Shown here one piece after another: positions 40,101 through 43,500 of a stretch of DNA of 43,500 bases. The translations under genes were made by a program, and so were the position numbers. Numbering within the stretch: position 1 is the first letter of the stretch; every line of letters starts with the position of its first letter. The stretch spans positions 1 to 43,500 of the forward strand of contig PBJD01000046.1 in assembly GCA_002720635.1 (NCBI GenBank), written 5' to 3'. The notes beneath the pieces are model-generated. The model was given only the letters and a program-made list of their open reading frames with translations. It had not been told where the DNA came from and ran no database searches. Origin of the DNA: Flavobacteriales bacterium (GTDB taxonomy: Bacteria > Bacteroidota > Bacteroidia > Flavobacteriales_C > GCA-002722245).

Positions 40101-42173
40101 CGAAGACATGTTTGCATTTAGTTCAATAAATTGCTTTCCTTTGTATGCAGGAGCTCCTAAAAATCCATCGTACCAAACTTCAATTTTATTATCCGATGCT
40201 GTTGTATTCCAACCAGGAACTGAAGATGCATCAACAAATTGGTAACTGAATACTCCAAGGTCAGGTTTTTCAAATCCTCCATTAATCAGGGCGTTTTCTT
40301 TTTTAATAAAATTACTGAAATAGTATGTGGTTGTTTTTGAGGGTTTTACCTCAATAGTGCTGTCGTTAATAAGTGTAAATGATTCTTCACCGTACCATTG
40401 AGTTTCATTTACATTTTCAGCGTTAATCTGGATGGAATCTCCCAAACAAATAAACAAAGAGTCACTGTCAATATAATTGGTTTCGCATTCAGGAGTGAAA
40501 TCAACATTCACCGTTAATGTCACGGTGTCATTTTGAACATATCCAAGGATAGAAGTTGATTCCATAATGACTTTGTATGTAAAAGGTCCTTCATCACCAC
40601 TTTGGTCATAATTAAATAAGTAAGTTGAATCATTTATCTCTGTAATCAAATTCATATTGTCAGAAGGACTATCCCACGAATATGAATGGGCCCCTTTAGC
40701 GAAAAGAGTGACCGTATCCTGAATACAAGGTAAGGTATATTCCAAAGTTCCGAAGTCTGAAACTCCAACGTCTGTATTTACCGATGCAAATCCAGAAAAA
40801 TAACCAGCAGCACCAACAACCCCGCTAACCATTGAAATAGCTGCATTAATTGGTCCCGTTGATTCGATTAAGAAGTCTGCATCAGCATCTTTGTTAGCAC
40901 AGGAGTTTCCCGAATTGCAGTACAAGGAATTTATGTCAGCCGGAACAATTCGGTAGCTTACCCACTCTGAGTTACCGGGATTTTCAATTGGCATACTTTC
41001 AATTTCAACATCGTTGATAGTTACTGCTTCTCCTTTTTTAGCAACAATATATATACTAATGCTGCCTATACTATTGGCACCGGAAATCAAAACAGATCTT
41101 GAAGCATCTTCCATTAATCCGGGAACAAATACCATTCCGAGAGTAGCATAACTATTACTACCGGCTAAATTTTGATATACCATTGTCGGATTGGAGGTTT
41201 TTATATGCATTGTACTGTTTTCATAGTTGTCTCCGGTTATAAAAGCATATTCTCCTTTATTAAGTATGTAAGCTGAGGTTGAACTTCCATTTACGTATAC
41301 TTCTGTATTATCTTCAGAAGCAATAATCATAGCGGTTTCAATTAAGTCATTGGTTGATTGTCCTTTAACTAAAATGAATTCATTGTTCAATTGATCTACA
41401 GGTACAATTTGATCAACTCCTGCATCCTGCTGACCGGAATTTGAGTAACTGGCAAGAAAAGATCCAGAGTTCATTGCTATTGGTTTATCCGAAGTAACAT
41501 GAGTTCCATTGAATGCATTGAATTTATCTGAAACAGTTAAAGCATCGATATAGTCAAATGGAGCAGCAACAACATAAGATTCACCCCGATTCAAAAATGC
41601 GCTGAACGTCTTGGGCTGTCCCTCCCAGTTTATAGTTTGGTTATCAAATGTGACAGTTGTATTATCCTCTGAGGCAATTACTGAAATAAAATGTGATCGA
41701 ACACCTTTATTTCCTCCTTGAGAATACATGTGCCCACTGTAAAATTCGGTTCCTAAACCTGCTGATCCCTTGGGAGCAATTACCGCAGCTTGATTGGAAA
41801 CAGAATGGATTTGACTTGTAAAAAAATGTTCATCTGCGGTAAGAATAAAACCTTCTGAGTTAAGAACAATATTTGTTTTGCCTTCACTACCTTTAAAAAT
41901 GCCATCATTATCACCTTTAGGTAAGGTAATAGTGATTGGATTAGTTTTAGACAAACCCGATAAGATATTTGAATAGGTTCCTGAAGCATTTGTGATAGAA
42001 ACATCAAATGGGTCGTCTACTAAAGTCGTTACCGTAATAGTAGAGAATTGAATAGAAGAATTTTGGTTGTAAGTAGGAGGAAGGTAATGTGCTTTACTGT
42101 ATTGCGCCCCACTATTAAAGGCAATAAAAAGGCAAAGGTAAGTTGTTAAATATTTCAAAATACTCAAGGGCAT
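37155..42173 (-). CDS. Giant T9SS type B cell-surface protein with IgGFc-binding-like N-terminus and Ig-like repeats
   Basis: FISVIASEDNTTVTF...GESYVVAAPFDYIDALTVSD...HVTSDKPIAMNSGSF (IgGFc_binding-like); repeats LPxVNLGNDTxICxG...WNTGDxTxxITVxxxGxYxVxVTDxxGC; C-terminal YVPNSFTPNNDGLNDVFIPV...YNRWDHVVFFTNDIHEGWDGKLADKIQMNDVYVYKISYYY (CHU_C-type). Confidence 0.9.
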   Translation of the reverse strand: MPLSILKYLTTYLCLFIAFNSGAQYSKAHYLPPTYNQNSSIQFSTITVTTLVDDPFDVSITNASGTYSNILSGLSKTNPITITLPKGDNDGIFKGSEGKTNIVLNSEGFILTADEHFFTSQIHSVSNQAAVIAPKGSAGLGTEFYSGHMYSQGGNKGVRSHFISVIASEDNTTVTFDNQTINWEGQPKTFSAFLNRGESYVVAAPFDYIDALTVSDKFNAFNGTHVTSDKPIAMNSGSFLASYSNSGQQDAGVDQIVPVDQLNNEFILVKGQSTNDLIETAMIIASEDNTEVYVNGSSTSAYILNKGEYAFITGDNYENSTMHIKTSNPTMVYQNLAGSNSYATLGMVFVPGLMEDASRSVLISGANSIGSISIYIVAKKGEAVTINDVEIESMPIENPGNSEWVSYRIVPADINSLYCNSGNSCANKDADADFLIESTGPINAAISMVSGVVGAAGYFSGFASVNTDVGVSDFGTLEYTLPCIQDTVTLFAKGAHSYSWDSPSDNMNLITEINDSTYLFNYDQSGDEGPFTYKVIMESTSILGYVQNDTVTLTVNVDFTPECETNYIDSDSLFICLGDSIQINAENVNETQWYGEESFTLINDSTIEVKPSKTTTYYFSNFIKKENALINGGFEKPDLGVFSYQFVDASSVPGWNTTASDNKIEVWYDGFLGAPAYKGKQFIELNANMSSALYQDMPTTPNTKLMWGFAHRGRDAVDDMEFEVGPPGGPYEKIGTFSDGPTWKFYSGVYEVPEGQTITRFYYTSTQGGSYGNLLDAIEFFNVEEEKDSIVIIVNDLPEVYLGKDTTICLGDSFTATADSAKSYLWNTSDTTSNITIDSAGEYIVTVQNLNQCESKDTISINFISCKTNFLTNDTIEICQGDTVLIHGGNITNESWWSDHTFNLINDSLIEVFPINSPAVFYIGSSAIYADSIVVLVHENPNVQLMEDTTICNGDKITLTANASGKYTWSSNESSIEIEINQAGVYWLEIENAYGCSGNDSMELFIQDLPVVNLGNDTTICSGENIILDAENNELNPKWSTGDSTSQITVNYEGIFHVNVFDNIGCSDVDSIELFINELPLVKLGNDTSICRGQSFKLTTDYPNLKHSWNNEDTANSISVFTSGKYSVTVMDNTGCRSSDSIDVKINELPILNLGNDTFICSGESIELNAENINFNLIWNTGETNSKIAVSKEDTYHVQVTDTNGCSNFDTLKLLVHNVPAVNVGEDTSVCKGNSIELIAETSAQEYYWNTGDLTKKITVDTDGYYTIEVTDSMGCKGTDSIKLSFIELPSVNLGNDTLICEGKNVTLNAFNPGATYIWNTRDRSHLITVFDAGTYSVTVSNEIGCTQNDSINIEIRDLPDVFLGNDTLICKNESLTLHADYGENYTISWSTGSDQNQITIDRKGLFVVDVIDDIGCAGRDEIYVSQEILPDPFYEKELNFCEGTGLELTPASGYEDYPIYWLQNKYSTTHTVFESGVYSGIIEGDYCIDTTEIYVTKIDTPDAVIIDANSKSHYCFEYESTQLNLLFEDKNEFTFIWDEFGETNNVEITQSGNYPVTVYNENCSSRYSYEIKDYCPGNLYVPNSFTPNNDGLNDVFIPVSYGTIDSYQFTIYNRWDHVVFFTNDIHEGWDGKLADKIQMNDVYVYKISYYYVSELGGLKRDEKIGTVTLLR
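37860..39800 (-). repeat. Coding tandem Ig-like repeats (about 8 units)
   Basis: Headers LPEVYLGKDTTIC, NPNVQLMEDTTIC, LPVVNLGNDTTIC, LPLVKLGNDTSIC, LPILNLGNDTFIC, VPAVNVGEDTSVC, LPSVNLGNDTLIC, LPDVFLGNDTLIC. Confidence 0.85.
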
Positions 42174-42341
42174 ATAGCTAGTGTACGTTGTAAAAGAGCA
42201 ATAAGTTGTGAAATCATAAAGCTTAAAAATGTTATATTTTTTATATTAAATGAGATCAAAAAATACTTGAGGATACCCAATCTTTGGTATTGTGATATTG
42301 GATTTATCGAAATACTTTTGCAGCTTGAAATTTTTAATCAG

Positions 42342-42704
42342 ATGATTCGAAACTCAATATTAATATATAAGAATTGGATTTGTAGTTTTTGTGCTACTCA
42401 GTATAGCTTAAAATATTCTGATGTTGAAATTGTTGATAGTATAAATGGACACCAGGAGCTGTTGGATGCTTTGATTAATTACACATGTAAAAAACACAAA
42501 TCCAAAAAATGTAAATATTTTAGAATTACAGATGACGTAAAGAATGTAACTGTAGTGGTTAATAAAAATGAAATCAACGGATTTTTAAATTATTTAAAAG
42601 AAATTTCTTCTGAAATTGAAAAATATCAAAATCCTGAAATAAATTACAAGCAAATGACTAACACAAATCAGGAAGGTATTTTGAGTGATATATCAGTAAA
42701 TTAA
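42342..42704 (+). CDS. Hypothetical Cys-rich protein upstream of flavodoxin
   Basis: MIRNSILIYKNWICSFCATQ...NYTCKKHKSKKCKYFRI...; 30-bp gap to the flavodoxin gene. Track start at 42267 is TTG; first in-frame ATG is 42342. Confidence 0.55.
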   Translation: MIRNSILIYKNWICSFCATQYSLKYSDVEIVDSINGHQELLDALINYTCKKHKSKKCKYFRITDDVKNVTVVVNKNEINGFLNYLKEISSEIEKYQNPEINYKQMTNTNQEGILSDISVN

Positions 42705-42734
42705 ATTTTTAAAACAGCATATAAATATAACACT

Positions 42735-43262
42735 ATGAAAATTGGATTATTTTACGGTTCAGATACTGGCAGAACAAAAGCAGTGGCTGAGGTTATTAAT
42801 GAGGTTCTTGGTAAGGACCTGGACATCGATATGTATGATGTTGTTGATTTTGACCCGGAAGAAATTAAAAAGTATGATTATTTAATTTTAGGATTATCTA
42901 CGTGGCACGATGGAGAGTTGCAAAGTGATTGGGACACAAATTTCAGTCAGTTTTGTGAAATTGATTTTACAGGAAAAACAGTAGCACTATATGGGTTGGG
43001 AGATCAAATTGTATACTGTGAATATTTTGTGGATGGAGTAGGTATTTTAGGCCAGCAGATACTGGATTCGGGTGGAAAACTAATTGGAAAATGGCCATCT
43101 GATGATTATTTACATACTGATTCAAAAGCAGAACTGGAAGAAGGTTATTTTTGTGGTTTAGCTTTAGATGAAGATACCGAAGAAGAAAAAACACCGGAGA
43201 GAATTGATGGTTGGTGCGCGCAGGTCCTGGAAGAGTTCAAGCAAGAATTAGTAGCGCAATAA
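42735..43262 (+). CDS. fldA: Flavodoxin
   Basis: KIGLFYGSDTGRTKAVAEVI, YLILGLSTWHDGELQSDWD, VALYGLGDQIVYCEYFVDGVGIL. Confidence 0.95.
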   Translation: MKIGLFYGSDTGRTKAVAEVINEVLGKDLDIDMYDVVDFDPEEIKKYDYLILGLSTWHDGELQSDWDTNFSQFCEIDFTGKTVALYGLGDQIVYCEYFVDGVGILGQQILDSGGKLIGKWPSDDYLHTDSKAELEEGYFCGLALDEDTEEEKTPERIDGWCAQVLEEFKQELVAQ

Positions 43263-43290
43263 GCTGTTTAAATCTGTTATTTTTGATAAA

Positions 43291-43325
43291 AAAGGGTTGT
43301 TAAATTTCTTTTAACAACCCTTTTT
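43291..43325. terminator. Bidirectional intrinsic terminator
   Basis: AAAGGGTTGTTAA...TTAACAACCCTTTTT between convergent genes. Confidence 0.9.
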
Positions 43326-43360
43326 ATGAGCATAATTTAGCTATATCTTAACCTTCCCTC

Positions 43361-43500
43361 TTATTTAATCACCAATTGCTGAATACGATTTCCATTTTCA
43401 TCCTCCAGAATGAAGTAGTAGGAACCGCTGGATAATTTGGATGCGTTGTAGGAAATGTGGTTGTTTCCTTTATCACCAATTGTTTTGGCGCTGTACATAA
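43361..43500 (-). CDS. Partial CDS: T9SS type A sorting domain C-terminus (runs off the window)
   Basis: Reverse complement reads ...MYSAKTIGDKGNNHISYNASKLSSGSYYFILEDENGNRIQQLVIK*. Confidence 0.75.
   Translation of the reverse strand, partial: MYSAKTIGDKGNNHISYNASKLSSGSYYFILEDENGNRIQQLVIK

Noticed and set aside
42267-42341. N-terminal 25-aa extension of the Cys-rich ORF
   Set aside because: Opens with TTG and has no signal or domain features; the ATG at 42342 is the simpler start.

Overview
This is a chromosomal window from a Bacteroidetes (Flavobacteriia-like) genome. The assignment rests on T9SS sorting domains, A/T-rich leaders without clear Shine-Dalgarno sites, and TTG-N(~19-20)-TAnnTTTG promoters. 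Core genes: initiator tRNA-fMet, era, der, a GGGPS family gene overlapping a ThiE/TenI-like gene, ahcY, greA, HIT, threonine dehydratase, gyrB, yaaA, pheT, fumC and flavodoxin. Three accessory blocks stand out. (1) A gap-free operon (6209-14646) encodes a TonB-dependent receptor, a 1256-aa secreted protein and a PorV/PorQ-like outer-membrane protein. (2) A haem-uptake locus (about 24.1-33.4 kb) has two divergent HmuY-like paralogues, one with a T9SS C-terminal domain and one a lipoprotein, on either side of the receptor gene. It also has a convergent hmuSVUT-like cluster and an adjacent LuxR-type regulator with a degenerate receiver. (3) A 1672-aa T9SS type-B protein carries an IgGFc-binding-like N-terminus, an Ig-like repeat array and a galactose-binding-like domain inserted inside one repeat. 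Features missing from the ORF track: two short ORFs with consensus promoters (33620-33742, 36982-37134), a candidate three-hairpin sRNA (about 35828-35936), a hairpin cluster at 35538-35728, and a partial T9SS C-terminus at the right edge. No CRISPR array, phage or transposase was seen. All homology calls are from reading the sequence; no database search was run.
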